Shown piece by piece: positions 56,634-64,000 of a stretch of 64,000 bases of DNA (its first letter is position 1; each line of letters opens with the position of its first letter). Position numbers and translations under genes: made by a program. The DNA is from Corynebacterium incognita (GTDB lineage: Bacteria; Actinomycetota; Actinomycetes; Mycobacteriales; Mycobacteriaceae): the NCBI RefSeq assembly GCF_014217255.1, contig NZ_CP059404.1, positions 682,001-746,000 of the forward strand, in the 5' to 3' direction. Below the pieces are notes generated by a model. The model did no database searches, was not told where the DNA came from, and saw nothing but the letters and a program-made list of their open reading frames with translations.

Positions 56634-56999
56634 GCCCACCCCTCCGTTTTGTGATTCTTATCACAAAATTTGTTTCCGCAGGAAGGGTGGCAGGCGCCGT
56701 TATCATCGCTTAACCACGCCATGTCGTTCGCGTCACCCCCAAGCCGGCCAAGATAGTGGGGCACCCCCATCTTCTATGGAGCGTCTTCCCTGTTCACAAC
56801 AAAGACCGCATGGATTAAGTCGGGCCGCAATCACCGGGGCGTCGAGAAGCTCGCGCATGGTACGTACCCGCCGCTAGATTTCAAGCAACGTTCGCTGTGT
56901 ACTTTCTGAATGCCAAATCCTGGCGGCGAACCTCATCATTCGTTCCTACCGTGGATAGTGCAAGTTACAACCAAGCAGAACGAAGGAGTTAAAAGCACA
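56634..56999. other. Intergenic region upstream of the PRC-barrel gene
   Basis: 366 bp: contains the GlxR-like palindrome, a weak hairpin (AGATAGTGGGG / CCCCATCT near 56751-56774) and the promoter of the following gene. Two short frames here look non-coding. TAGTGC near 56955 may be its -10. Confidence 0.4.
56650..56665. promoter_or_regulatory. GlxR/CRP-type palindrome
   Basis: TGTGATTCTTATCACA is a perfect TGTGA-N6-TCACA site, with flanks extending as TTT/AAA. It could bind GlxR, or merely fold as the terminator of the preceding hypothetical gene. Distance to the next start codon is ~335 bp. Confidence 0.4.
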
Positions 57000-58028
57000 A
57001 TGGATAACCGCAAGATTCAGGAACTGGTTAACGCAACCGCATACGACCGCAACGGTGACAAGCTGGGCGCAGTCAAGGAAGTCTTCATCAACGACGCATC
57101 CGGCCAGCCGGACTTCGTCGAGGTGGGCCACGGACTGTTCGGCATGAGCTCCTCCCTCGTCCCGCTGCGCGGCCACCGTCTGGAGGGTGAGAACCTGAAG
57201 CTGGCCTTCGATAAGGAGCGCATCAAGGACGCCCCGGAGATCACCGACGACGCACAGCTCACCGAGGACGACCAGAACACCATCTACCGCCACTACGAGC
57301 TGGACTCCGTAGACAACTACGAGACCTACGAGCCGGACCGCTTCGACCAGTCCCGCGAGGAATACAACGGTCGCGAGCCTTACGGCAACGTAGTGAACAC
57401 CGGCGTGAACAACGACCGCAAGAATGGCTTTGACGAAATCGCGGAGAACCGCGCGGCCGGCACCGGCCAGGGCGGCGTGGACAAGCAGGACATCGACGGC
57501 AGCCGCGGTCCAGTCGGCGGCGCTGCTGCAGGTGCTGGCGTAGGTGCTGCAGGCGCCGCAGCGGGCAACCGCAACGACGCTCGTTTCACCGACCCGGACG
57601 CGAAGTTCCAGGACGGCGACCGCACCGACCGTGACGAGTCCCTGGTTCGCTCCGAGGAGCGCCTGAGCGTGGACAAGGACCGTGTGGAAACCGGCACTGC
57701 CCGCCTGCGCAAGTACGTCGTCCGCGACACTAAGACCGTTGAGGTTCCAGTGGAGCGCGAAGAGGTCCGCGTCGAGCGCACCCCGATTGACGGCAAGGCT
57801 GCGGCAGCTGGTGCTGGCAACGGCCGCCTGACCGAGGACGAGGCTTCCGTGACCCTGCACGAGGAGCGCGTCAACGTGGAGAAGAACACCGTGCCTGTCG
57901 AGGAGGTTTCCCTGGACAAGCGCACCGTCCGCGACACCGAGACCGTGACTGAGGACCTCGGCCGCGAGGAGATTGAGGTCGAGAAGGGCTTCGAGGGCGC
58001 CGACCGCGACGGCAAGCACCGCAAGTAA
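57000..58028 (+). CDS. PRC-barrel and DUF2382-domain stress protein
   Basis: 342 residues, ATG 57000 with GAAGGAG upstream. N-terminal PRC barrel (residues ~1-85: ATAYDRNGDKLGAVKEVFIND, FVEVGHGLFG). Middle portion is low-complexity and acidic with a Gly/Ala run (GGAAAGAGVGAAGAAAGN, ~170-190). C-terminal DUF2382 (about 215-335) holds paired repeats SEERLSVDKDRVETGTARLR and LHEERVNVEKNTVPVEEVSL. This family is often general-stress induced; function is not established. Followed by a strong terminator. Confidence 0.9.
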   Translation: MDNRKIQELVNATAYDRNGDKLGAVKEVFINDASGQPDFVEVGHGLFGMSSSLVPLRGHRLEGENLKLAFDKERIKDAPEITDDAQLTEDDQNTIYRHYELDSVDNYETYEPDRFDQSREEYNGREPYGNVVNTGVNNDRKNGFDEIAENRAAGTGQGGVDKQDIDGSRGPVGGAAAGAGVGAAGAAAGNRNDARFTDPDAKFQDGDRTDRDESLVRSEERLSVDKDRVETGTARLRKYVVRDTKTVEVPVEREEVRVERTPIDGKAAAAGAGNGRLTEDEASVTLHEERVNVEKNTVPVEEVSLDKRTVRDTETVTEDLGREEIEVEKGFEGADRDGKHRK

Positions 58029-58056
58029 GACGGCAATTAAGCCCTAGCTCACAAAG

Positions 58057-58091
58057 CGCCGGGCTCCCCACTACGGGGAGCCCGGCGTTTT
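58057..58091 (+). terminator. Strong terminator after the PRC-barrel gene
   Basis: Perfect 13-bp GC-rich stem CGCCGGGCTCCCC / GGGGAGCCCGGCG with 5-nt loop and TTTT. Confidence 0.9.
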
Positions 58092-58137
58092 CGCATGCCA
58101 GTGAGGAGGGCCCGAGTAGGGCGCACCACTTAAGGGT

Positions 58138-59490
58138 TTAGTTCGTGGAGGATTCTTCTGCGGCTGATTCCTCGGCCAGTGCTGTCAAGGTCGCAGCCTC
58201 ATCGCGCAGCTCTTCGTCGGGATCGAGGGCCCCTTCCTGTTCGCGGACCGGCACCATGGTGCCGTCGCGCATCTCCAGGTTGGGCATGACGTTGTCCGGG
58301 TCGACGATGGCGATCTCGTGGCCTGCCTCCCGCAGGCGCCGCAAGCCTTCCTTGAGCATGCGCCGGCCCATACGGTTGACCGCATTGACGCGGGAGATAT
58401 CCACGATGACGTTCTGGTCCTTGAGATCGTAATCAAACAGCTCGTGGAGAATGGTCTCCGCGGCGTTGAAGTTGATGCGGCCCTGGATGTAGAAGTAGGA
58501 ATCCGCGCCCTCGTGGATGACGTTACGGATGGGCTGGATACCGTAGCGCTCCTCCGTGGACATCAGGTGCAGGCCCATGTCCTGGGACAGGCGGCGGAAC
58601 ATCTCCACGCCGCGGACGCTGTTGCCTTCCTCGTTGAGGCGTGGGGAGAACGACGCGATGCCGAGCTGCCCGGGCAGCATGCCCAACAGGCCGCCGGCCA
58701 CGCCCGACTTCGCCGGGATGCCCACGTTCGCCATCCAGCGCCCCGCGCCGTCGTACATGCCCGCTGAGCTCATCACGGCCATGGTGAGCTGGCACACGTC
58801 GGCGTCGAGAAGCTTCTCCTCCGTCACCGGATTTGTGCCACCGTTAGCCAAGGTGGCGGCCATAATCGCCAGGTCCTTAACCGTGACGTTGATGGCGCAC
58901 TGCTGGGTGTACGTGAGCACGGCGTCGTGCGCCTCGTCCTCGATGATGCCGTAGCTGCGCAGCATGTGCGCCAGCGAGAGGTTGCGGTCCGCACCCTCCA
59001 TTTCTGAGTCGAGGACCTCCTGGTCAATCTGCAGCTCGCGGCCGGCCAGCTTAGACAGGAAGCTGCGGATGCGCTCCACGCGCTCCTCCACGCCCGAGTC
59101 CACGCCGTTGATGAGCTGGGTCGTGGTCATCGCACCCGCGTTGATCATCGGGTTGACCGGGCGATGGTCCTCCTCCCCCAGCGACAGCTCGTTGAAGGCC
59201 TCACCCGAAGGTTCCATGCCCACGACCTTCTTCACGGCCTCCACGCCGAGTTCCTGCAGCGCCAGCGCGTAGACGAAAGGCTTGGAGATGGACTGGATGG
59301 AAAACTCCACCTCATCGTCCCCCACGGAGTACACGTGCCCCGTGGTGGTGCACAGTGCCAACCCGAGGCGTTCCGGGTCGGCCTTGGCCAGCACCGGGAT
59401 GTAGTCGGCTACTTCGCCGTCAGTATTGGGCTTGGCTTGGTCAAGGATTTCTTTGAGATAAAACGGAATGGGTGTCTGCACGACTGACAA
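58138..59490 (-). CDS. glsA: Glutaminase with C-terminal STAS domain
   Basis: Hydrolyses L-glutamine to glutamate and ammonia in the cytosol. 450 residues: beta-lactamase-like glutaminase domain (about 1-310) with the Ser67-x-x-Lys70 pair in SISKPF, NPMINAGAM, GTNPVTEEKLL and GIPAKSGVAGG (KSG motif). From about residue 325 to 420 is a STAS-like domain (HELFDYDLKDQNVIVDISRVNAVNRMG), then an acidic tail. The two-domain form is common in actinobacteria. Divergent from pncA. Confidence 0.94.
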   Translation of the reverse strand: MSVVQTPIPFYLKEILDQAKPNTDGEVADYIPVLAKADPERLGLALCTTTGHVYSVGDDEVEFSIQSISKPFVYALALQELGVEAVKKVVGMEPSGEAFNELSLGEEDHRPVNPMINAGAMTTTQLINGVDSGVEERVERIRSFLSKLAGRELQIDQEVLDSEMEGADRNLSLAHMLRSYGIIEDEAHDAVLTYTQQCAINVTVKDLAIMAATLANGGTNPVTEEKLLDADVCQLTMAVMSSAGMYDGAGRWMANVGIPAKSGVAGGLLGMLPGQLGIASFSPRLNEEGNSVRGVEMFRRLSQDMGLHLMSTEERYGIQPIRNVIHEGADSYFYIQGRINFNAAETILHELFDYDLKDQNVIVDISRVNAVNRMGRRMLKEGLRRLREAGHEIAIVDPDNVMPNLEMRDGTMVPVREQEGALDPDEELRDEAATLTALAEESAAEESSTN

Positions 59491-59542
59491 CCTTAGTGGA
59501 AAGCCGCCCGCTCGCGGCGCCTAGTGGCTACTATCCCAAGGT

Positions 59543-60139
59543 ATGACTACACCAGCTGCGGGCCGACGCGCCCTTCTCATCATCGATGTTCAAAAAGACT
59601 TCTGCCCCGGCGGCGCATTGGGCACCGAGCGTGGCGACGCCGTGGCGGGCGCCATCGCCACATTCGTAGCACAACACCGCGGGGACTACGACGAAGTGCT
59701 CACCACCCAAGACTGGCATATCGACCCTGAAGGCCACTTCTCCGAAGAACCGGACTTTGTCACCACCTGGCCGGTGCACTGCGTGGCGGGATCCCCCGGC
59801 GCGCAACTGCACCCGGTCTTGCGCAGCGAACTGGCGGCGCAGCCTGCCGACGCCGCGTTCTTCAAGGGCGAGTACACCGCGGCGTACTCGGCGGCCGAGG
59901 CGACCACCGCGGAGGGAGACAACCAGACCGGCTTCCTGGACTACTTGGACGCCCACAACATCACGAGTGTGGATGCGGTGGGCATTGCCACGGATCACTG
60001 CGTGCGGGCCTCAGTCCTCGACATCCTCGCCACGGATCGCACGGTCCGCGTGCTCACCGACATGTGCTCGCCGGTGTCCGACGAGGCCGCGGCCGCAGCG
60101 TTGGAGGAGATGCGCGCGGCGGGAGCCGAGGTCGTCTAA
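59543..60139 (+). CDS. pncA: Nicotinamidase (pyrazinamidase)
   Basis: Hydrolyses nicotinamide to nicotinate in NAD salvage. 198 residues with the catalytic triad: Asp15 in IIDVQKDF, Lys in FFKGEYTAAYS and Cys in ATDHCVRASV. Metal-binding DWH is in LTTQDWHIDPEGHF. A TACTAT box ends 8 bp before ATG 59543, consistent with a leaderless or near-leaderless transcript; the AAGG present is too close to the ATG for a normal Shine-Dalgarno. Confidence 0.96.
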   Translation: MTTPAAGRRALLIIDVQKDFCPGGALGTERGDAVAGAIATFVAQHRGDYDEVLTTQDWHIDPEGHFSEEPDFVTTWPVHCVAGSPGAQLHPVLRSELAAQPADAAFFKGEYTAAYSAAEATTAEGDNQTGFLDYLDAHNITSVDAVGIATDHCVRASVLDILATDRTVRVLTDMCSPVSDEAAAAALEEMRAAGAEVV

Positions 60140-60220
60140 CGATCGTTGAAGGCGCCGACGCCAGCCCCTTAAACTGGGGGCAGCCTCGACGCCTCGACGG
60201 TGCGCTATGAGCGCTGAGGA

Positions 60221-60499
60221 CTACTTGCGCTCGGCGAGCAGGCGCTTGAGCTCCTTGATGTCGTTGGAGCGGCGCTTGCTGCGGAACACAGCGAAAGCGA
60301 TGCCGCCAACAACGAGCGCGCCGATGCCGGCCAGGACCATCTGCACATTCTGGTCCTGCAGCTTCTCGGTAGCTGCGCCCTGGGCGTCAGACATAATGTT
60401 CTGCGGCTTAGTGCGCACGGTCAGCTCGTCCAAGGTGTTGGCGAGCTGGCGACGGGTGCGCTCGATGTCGCGCTGAATGTCATTGATATCGCGTGCCAT
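60221..60499 (-). CDS. DUF3618-family membrane protein
   Basis: 92 residues: N-terminal helix DIQRDIERTRRQLANTLDELT (typical of DUF3618), a single membrane span (VLAGIGALVVGGIAFAVF, residues ~54-72) and a short basic cytoplasmic tail. Tail-anchored-like. Function unknown; divergent from bcp. Confidence 0.9.
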   Translation of the reverse strand: MARDINDIQRDIERTRRQLANTLDELTVRTKPQNIMSDAQGAATEKLQDQNVQMVLAGIGALVVGGIAFAVFRSKRRSNDIKELKRLLAERK

Positions 60500-60667
60500 A
60501 AATAAAGTCTCCCAAAGTTTGTCTCATGCGTTTTCTACTCCCACCACTTTAACGCAATTGGTGTATTCGCGAGCGAACGCGGCCGGGAGGCGAACACCGG
60601 GTGTCACCGATAAGGCACACCGAAACGTAGGCACCGGACGCGGTAGCAACAACGGTAAGGTGTAGGC

Positions 60668-61159
60668 ATGACTACTCCCCCAGAAGCGAAGCGATTGGAT
60701 GTGGGCGACAAGGCCCCCGATTTCACCCTGACTAATGACAAGGGCGAAACCACGAGCCTGGCGGACTTCACGGGACAGCGCGTGGTGGTCTACTTCTACC
60801 CGCGCGCGAACACCCCGGGCTGCACGAAGGAAGCTTGCGATTTCCGCGATTCCCTGGCACAGCTCAACTCCGCCGGCATTGCCGTCGTGGGCATCTCCCC
60901 GGACAAAGTGGAGGCCCTGGCCAAGTTCCGCGACGAACATGAGCTCAACTTCCCGCTGCTCAGCGACCCGGACAAGGAGGTCATGGAGGCCTATGGCGCG
61001 TTCGGCGAGAAGAAGAATTACGGCAAGGTGGTCCAGGGTGTTATTCGCTCGACCTTCTTGGTGGAGCCGGACGGCACCATCGGTCTGGCCAAGTACAACG
61101 TGCGTGCCACCGGCCACGTTGCGCGCATCATCAAGGATCTTGAGGCAACCAACTCCTAA
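60668..61159 (+). CDS. bcp: Thioredoxin-dependent peroxiredoxin, Bcp
   Basis: Reduces hydroperoxides. 163 residues: APDFTLTNDKGE, then peroxidatic Cys52 in PRANTPGC and resolving Cys57 (TKEAC), the atypical 2-Cys spacing of Bcp. Conserved Arg in IRSTFLVEPDG. A TAAGGT box ends 6 bp before ATG 60668, so possibly leaderless. It is 6 bp upstream of the TetR gene and likely cotranscribed. Confidence 0.95.
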   Translation: MTTPPEAKRLDVGDKAPDFTLTNDKGETTSLADFTGQRVVVYFYPRANTPGCTKEACDFRDSLAQLNSAGIAVVGISPDKVEALAKFRDEHELNFPLLSDPDKEVMEAYGAFGEKKNYGKVVQGVIRSTFLVEPDGTIGLAKYNVRATGHVARIIKDLEATNS

Positions 61160-61165
61160 GACATC

Positions 61166-61801
61166 ATGACCGAAGAAGTCTCCGAGATCCTCGTGCCGCG
61201 GCGGCGCCCTGCTCAGGCGCGCAGCCGCGAGCGCTACAACCGCATCCTGGCGGCGGCGCGCAGCGTCTTAGTGGATCTCGGATTCGAGTCTTTCACCTTC
61301 GACGAGGTGGCCAAACGCGCCGAGGTCCCCATCGGTACGTTATATCAATTCTTCGCCAACAAATACGTCCTCATCTGCGAGCTCGACCGCGAGGACACGA
61401 AGGTCAACGTCACCGAATTGCTGGAATTCTCCCAGCGCGTGCCCGCCCTGCAGTGGCCGGACTTGCTGGAGGAATTCATCGATCACCTCGCGCGCCTGTG
61501 GCGTGAGGACCCGTCCCGTCGCGCGGTCTGGCACGCGATGCAGGCCACCCCGTCCACGCGCGCGACGGGCGCCGACACCGAGCGCGAAATGCTGGACCTG
61601 CTCAGTGACATCCTGCGCCCGCTGGCGCCGACCATGGACTATGAGCGCCGCGTGGAGCTGGCGGGGTTGCTCATCCACACCGTGGTGTCCCTGCTCAACT
61701 ACGCGGTCCGCAATGACGACCCGGACAAGTTCGACTACGCAGTCAAGGAGATCAAGCGCATGATGGTCGCCTACCTCTTCAGCGTCGCGGCCTACCAGTA
61801 A
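61166..61801 (+). CDS. TetR-family transcriptional regulator
   Basis: 211 residues. HTH near residues 20-66 (RYNRILAAARSVLVDLGFESFTFDEVAKRAEVPIGTLYQFFANK, here as overall region) followed by a helical ligand domain ending IKRMMVAYLFSVAAYQ. It follows bcp by 6 bp, so it may control bcp or neighbours; ligand unknown. Its last 17 bp are repeated in tandem right after the stop. Confidence 0.93.
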   Translation: MTEEVSEILVPRRRPAQARSRERYNRILAAARSVLVDLGFESFTFDEVAKRAEVPIGTLYQFFANKYVLICELDREDTKVNVTELLEFSQRVPALQWPDLLEEFIDHLARLWREDPSRRAVWHAMQATPSTRATGADTEREMLDLLSDILRPLAPTMDYERRVELAGLLIHTVVSLLNYAVRNDDPDKFDYAVKEIKRMMVAYLFSVAAYQ

Positions 61802-61818
61802 GTCGCGGCCTACCAGTA
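61784..61818. repeat. 18-bp tandem duplication at convergent stop codons
   Basis: GTCGCGGCCTACCAGTA occurs at 61784-61800 and again at 61802-61818. The first copy encodes the end of the TetR protein, the second contains the acpS stop codon on the other strand. Confidence 0.8.
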
Positions 61819-62289
61819 GATGATGCAGGTAGCGGTGGCGTAGTCGCCGTCGTGGCTTAACGACGCCGTGAGGCACGGCCCCTGCCCCGCTTCCCCAGCG
61901 TGGCCTGCTTGCTCACGTCCTCCCCACGTAGCAGCGAAGGCCTCGGCGACCGCGCCGGAAAGCGCGACGTCGATGCGCCCCCATGCGTCGGGGCGGACCT
62001 GGATCTCGGCAAAGTCCACGGCATCGGCAGGCAGCAGCGGCGGGCGGCCATACAGAGCCTGCGACCAAGCCTTGATGAAGGCCTCCTTCACGGCCCAGCG
62101 CCCAGCTAAGTGCGCCGCGCGCTGCGCCGCCGGCTTGCCCGCGGCCACCCGCAGCTCCAAGGCATCGAAGACGTCAGCAAAACGGGTGCCTGGGGTATCG
62201 AGCTGTTCCGCGAAGTCCGGCACGTACACCAGGTCGGTGCCCACCGACACCTGGCCGAGGTGCACCTGGCCGGGCTGCTCCTGGTTCAC
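61810..62289 (-). CDS. acpS: Holo-[acyl-carrier-protein] synthase (AcpS-type phosphopantetheinyl transferase)
   Basis: Transfers 4'-phosphopantetheine to the ACP domain of FAS-I (and polyketide synthase). 159 residues, GTG start at 62289. Metal-binding Asp in VGTDLVYV and the Trp-Ala-x-Lys-Glu motif WAVKEAFIKA; a third stretch LTASLSHDGDYATA. Start shares one base with the stop of the FAS gene, so they are translationally coupled, a typical arrangement in mycolata. Confidence 0.95.
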   Translation of the reverse strand: MNQEQPGQVHLGQVSVGTDLVYVPDFAEQLDTPGTRFADVFDALELRVAAGKPAAQRAAHLAGRWAVKEAFIKAWSQALYGRPPLLPADAVDFAEIQVRPDAWGRIDVALSGAVAEAFAATWGGREQAGHAGEAGQGPCLTASLSHDGDYATATCIIYW

Positions 62290-64000
62290 TAGCTACGCTC
62301 CTCCGGATTCGGTTCCAAGAGGCCGTCGCGCAGGCGGGCGTCGTGCGAGAGCAGGACTGCAGCCTCGCGCTCCTTGACGGCGTCACCGCTACCGCCCAGG
62401 TTGCGGTCCGCCGGGCGCTCGAACAGCGCGGCGCCGCCGTGCAGGGCACGGGCAAAGCGGCGCTCGCCATCGGCAACGCGGGCAGCGGCGCGCTGGGTCC
62501 ACTCGGTCACGGCGTCCTCGCCGCGAGCGGTGCGCAGCGCCTCGATGAAGGCGCCTGGGTGCACCACCGCCACCAAGGCGGAAACGTGACCGAAGCCCAA
62601 CGAGGTGAGTAGACCAGCCTTGATGCCGCGGGAGCTCACATCCAGCGGCTGACGCAGCCACACCAGGTGCTCGTGCTTCCGCAGGACCGGGTCCACGCAG
62701 TCGAGGCTGCGGTTGGCCGGGATCACGGCGTCGCGAAGCAGCTGCGTCAGGCCCACCAGCTGGAAGGCCGCCGCACCACCCTTGGCGTGGCCGGTGATCG
62801 ACTTCTGCGAAACCACGTACAGCGGGTTCCCCGCGCTGCGGCCAATCGCATGTGCGATGCGCTCGTGCACATCCGACTCGTTCGGGTCGTTGGCGTTGGT
62901 AGAAGTGTCGTGCTTGGACAGCACCGCCACGTCGTCAGCGGCCACACCCACCTCGCGCAGGGCGAGCGCCAGTCGGGAGTCCTCGCCGCCGCGGGCCGCG
63001 GACAGGGCGCCCAGACCCGGTGCCGGGATCGAGGTGTGCGCGCCGTCGGCGAAGGATTCCGCGAATGCCACCACGCCGAGCACTGGCAGGCCCAGCTCCG
63101 CAGCGAGCGTGCCGCGCGCGAGCAGGATGGTGCCGCCGCCCTCGGCCTCAATGAAGCCGCCACGGCGGCGGTCATTGGCGCGCGAGAAGTACTTATCCTC
63201 GATGCCCTTGGCGGCCATGTCCCCGGAGTCGGCCGTCGCGGCCATGTCGCCGAAGCCCGTGATGCCCTCCAGCGAGAGGTCGTCGATGCCGCCGGCGACC
63301 ACGAAGTCAGCCTTGCGCAGGCGCAGCTTGTCCACACCCTCCTCGACGGACACCGCCGCCGTGGCGCAGGCGGCGACCGGGTGGATCATCTGGCCGTAAC
63401 CGCCGACGTAATCCTGCATGACGTGCGCGGCCACGACGTTGGGCAGCGCCTCCTGCAAAATATCGTTCGGGCGCGGGGTGGCCACAAGCTTATCCACGTA
63501 CAGCGAGCGCAGCGAACCGGTACCACCCATGCCGGTGCCCTGCGTGGAGGACACACGTGCCGGGTGGACGCTGGCCAACAGCTCCGCCGGCGTGAAACCG
63601 GCCGCGAGGAAAGCCTCGACGGTGCACACGATGTTCCACAGCGCCACGCGGTCCAGGTTGTCCACCATGTCCGCGGGGATGCCGTAGCGCGCCGGGTCGA
63701 AGCCCTCCGGCACCTGGCCGCCGACGAACCGGGACATGGCCACGCGGCGCGGCACGCGGACCGCGGAACCCGCCGGGCGGGTGACCTCCCAGTCCTCGCC
63801 GTTGAAGTGGACGCTCGCGCCCTCGGCCTCGGCGGCGAACGCGCGTGCCTCCTCCTCGTTGGCGGCGGTGAAGGTCAGATCCTTCTCCAGGTAGATGGTG
63901 GTCAGCTCCGGTGCGAGGTTGTCCACCATGCCGAAATCATCGTGGAAGCGGCGGATGCCGACGCCTGCCAGGACGTCGTCGTGGTAGCGGGCGTAGATGT
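62289..64000 (-). CDS. fas: Type I fatty acid synthase, C-terminal ketosynthase region (5' part outside window)
   Basis: Only the last ~570 residues are in the window; the frame is open to base 64000. The beta-ketoacyl synthase domain has the active-site Cys in HPVAACATAAVSV, and His residues in LSKHDTSTNANDP and KSITGHAKGGAAAFQ. Also seen are STQGTGMGGTGS, GGGTILLARG and GFGHVSALVAVVHPG. This is the C-terminal end of FAS-I (C. glutamicum FasA/FasB are ~3000 residues). It synthesises the fatty acids for membrane lipids and mycolate. Which fas paralogue this is cannot be told. Confidence 0.95.
   Translation of the reverse strand, partial: IYARYHDDVLAGVGIRRFHDDFGMVDNLAPELTTIYLEKDLTFTAANEEEARAFAAEAEGASVHFNGEDWEVTRPAGSAVRVPRRVAMSRFVGGQVPEGFDPARYGIPADMVDNLDRVALWNIVCTVEAFLAAGFTPAELLASVHPARVSSTQGTGMGGTGSLRSLYVDKLVATPRPNDILQEALPNVVAAHVMQDYVGGYGQMIHPVAACATAAVSVEEGVDKLRLRKADFVVAGGIDDLSLEGITGFGDMAATADSGDMAAKGIEDKYFSRANDRRRGGFIEAEGGGTILLARGTLAAELGLPVLGVVAFAESFADGAHTSIPAPGLGALSAARGGEDSRLALALREVGVAADDVAVLSKHDTSTNANDPNESDVHERIAHAIGRSAGNPLYVVSQKSITGHAKGGAAAFQLVGLTQLLRDAVIPANRSLDCVDPVLRKHEHLVWLRQPLDVSSRGIKAGLLTSLGFGHVSALVAVVHPGAFIEALRTARGEDAVTEWTQRAAARVADGERRFARALHGGAALFERPADRNLGGSGDAVKEREAAVLLSHDARLRDGLLEPNPEERS

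Overview
The window is a chromosomal segment of a Corynebacterium (high-GC actinobacterium). The evidence is: two different ClpP subunits beside trigger factor and ClpX, a FAS-I fatty acid synthase next to AcpS, a CmrA-type mycolate reductase next to oligoribonuclease (the mycobacterial Rv2509/Rv2511 arrangement), a mycothiol-dependent nitroreductase-like protein, an LGFP-repeat cell-wall protein and an IS1249-like insertion sequence of corynebacterial type. Species cannot be fixed from the sequence; the C. striatum/aurimucosum neighbourhood is only a guess.

Layout. 1-9.2 kb: end of a TetR regulator, then clpX, the ugpC-B-E-A glycerol-3-phosphate-type importer, clpP2-clpP1 and tig, all on the minus strand; a ClgR-like operator precedes clpP1. 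9.2-13.2 kb: tRNA-Pro and a heterodimeric ABC exporter whose two halves have lost complementary ATPase motifs. 13.5-15.2 kb: a cold-shock gene whose terminator was hit by an IS256-family (IS1249-like) element with perfect ends and an 8-bp target duplication, but a frameshifted transposase. 15.2-23.2 kb: tRNA-Gly, an exported hypothetical, aldo/keto reductase, rpiB, a small lipoprotein, a DsbA-like protein, pepN and an isolated crtI-type desaturase.

23.2-32.5 kb is the most intriguing block. A fused double CMD/AhpD-domain protein sits at the end of a five-gene operon encoding a complete peptide/nickel-class ABC importer. A FAD/NAD(P)-binding protein is transcribed divergently from it across a short intergenic region with a TTAGAC palindrome, and an SDR converges on that gene. 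I infer a system for uptake plus redox processing of an unidentified small molecule.

32.6-44.4 kb: MscS channel, ChrA, alanine dehydrogenase, thioesterase, EttA, an SSB paralogue downstream of two perfect DnaA boxes, a CopD-CtaG fusion, tRNA-Arg, cmrA, orn and tRNA-His. 44.4-52.3 kb is an AT-richer accessory island: a secreted trypsin-like protease, an LGFP/papain-like cell-wall protein and a lipoprotein, then three nested IS3-family copies, two of which form a ~980-bp inverted repeat. A solitary IS end lies at the island's left edge.

52.3-64 kb returns to core: PH-domain protein, a hypothetical, a flavin monooxygenase overlapping an L,D-transpeptidase lipoprotein, tRNA-Lys, a PRC-barrel/DUF2382 stress-type protein, glutaminase-STAS, nicotinamidase, a DUF3618 membrane protein, Bcp peroxiredoxin, TetR, AcpS and the C-terminal ketosynthase part of FAS-I running off the window. 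No CRISPR array, rRNA, integrase gene or recognisable anti-phage locus was seen.
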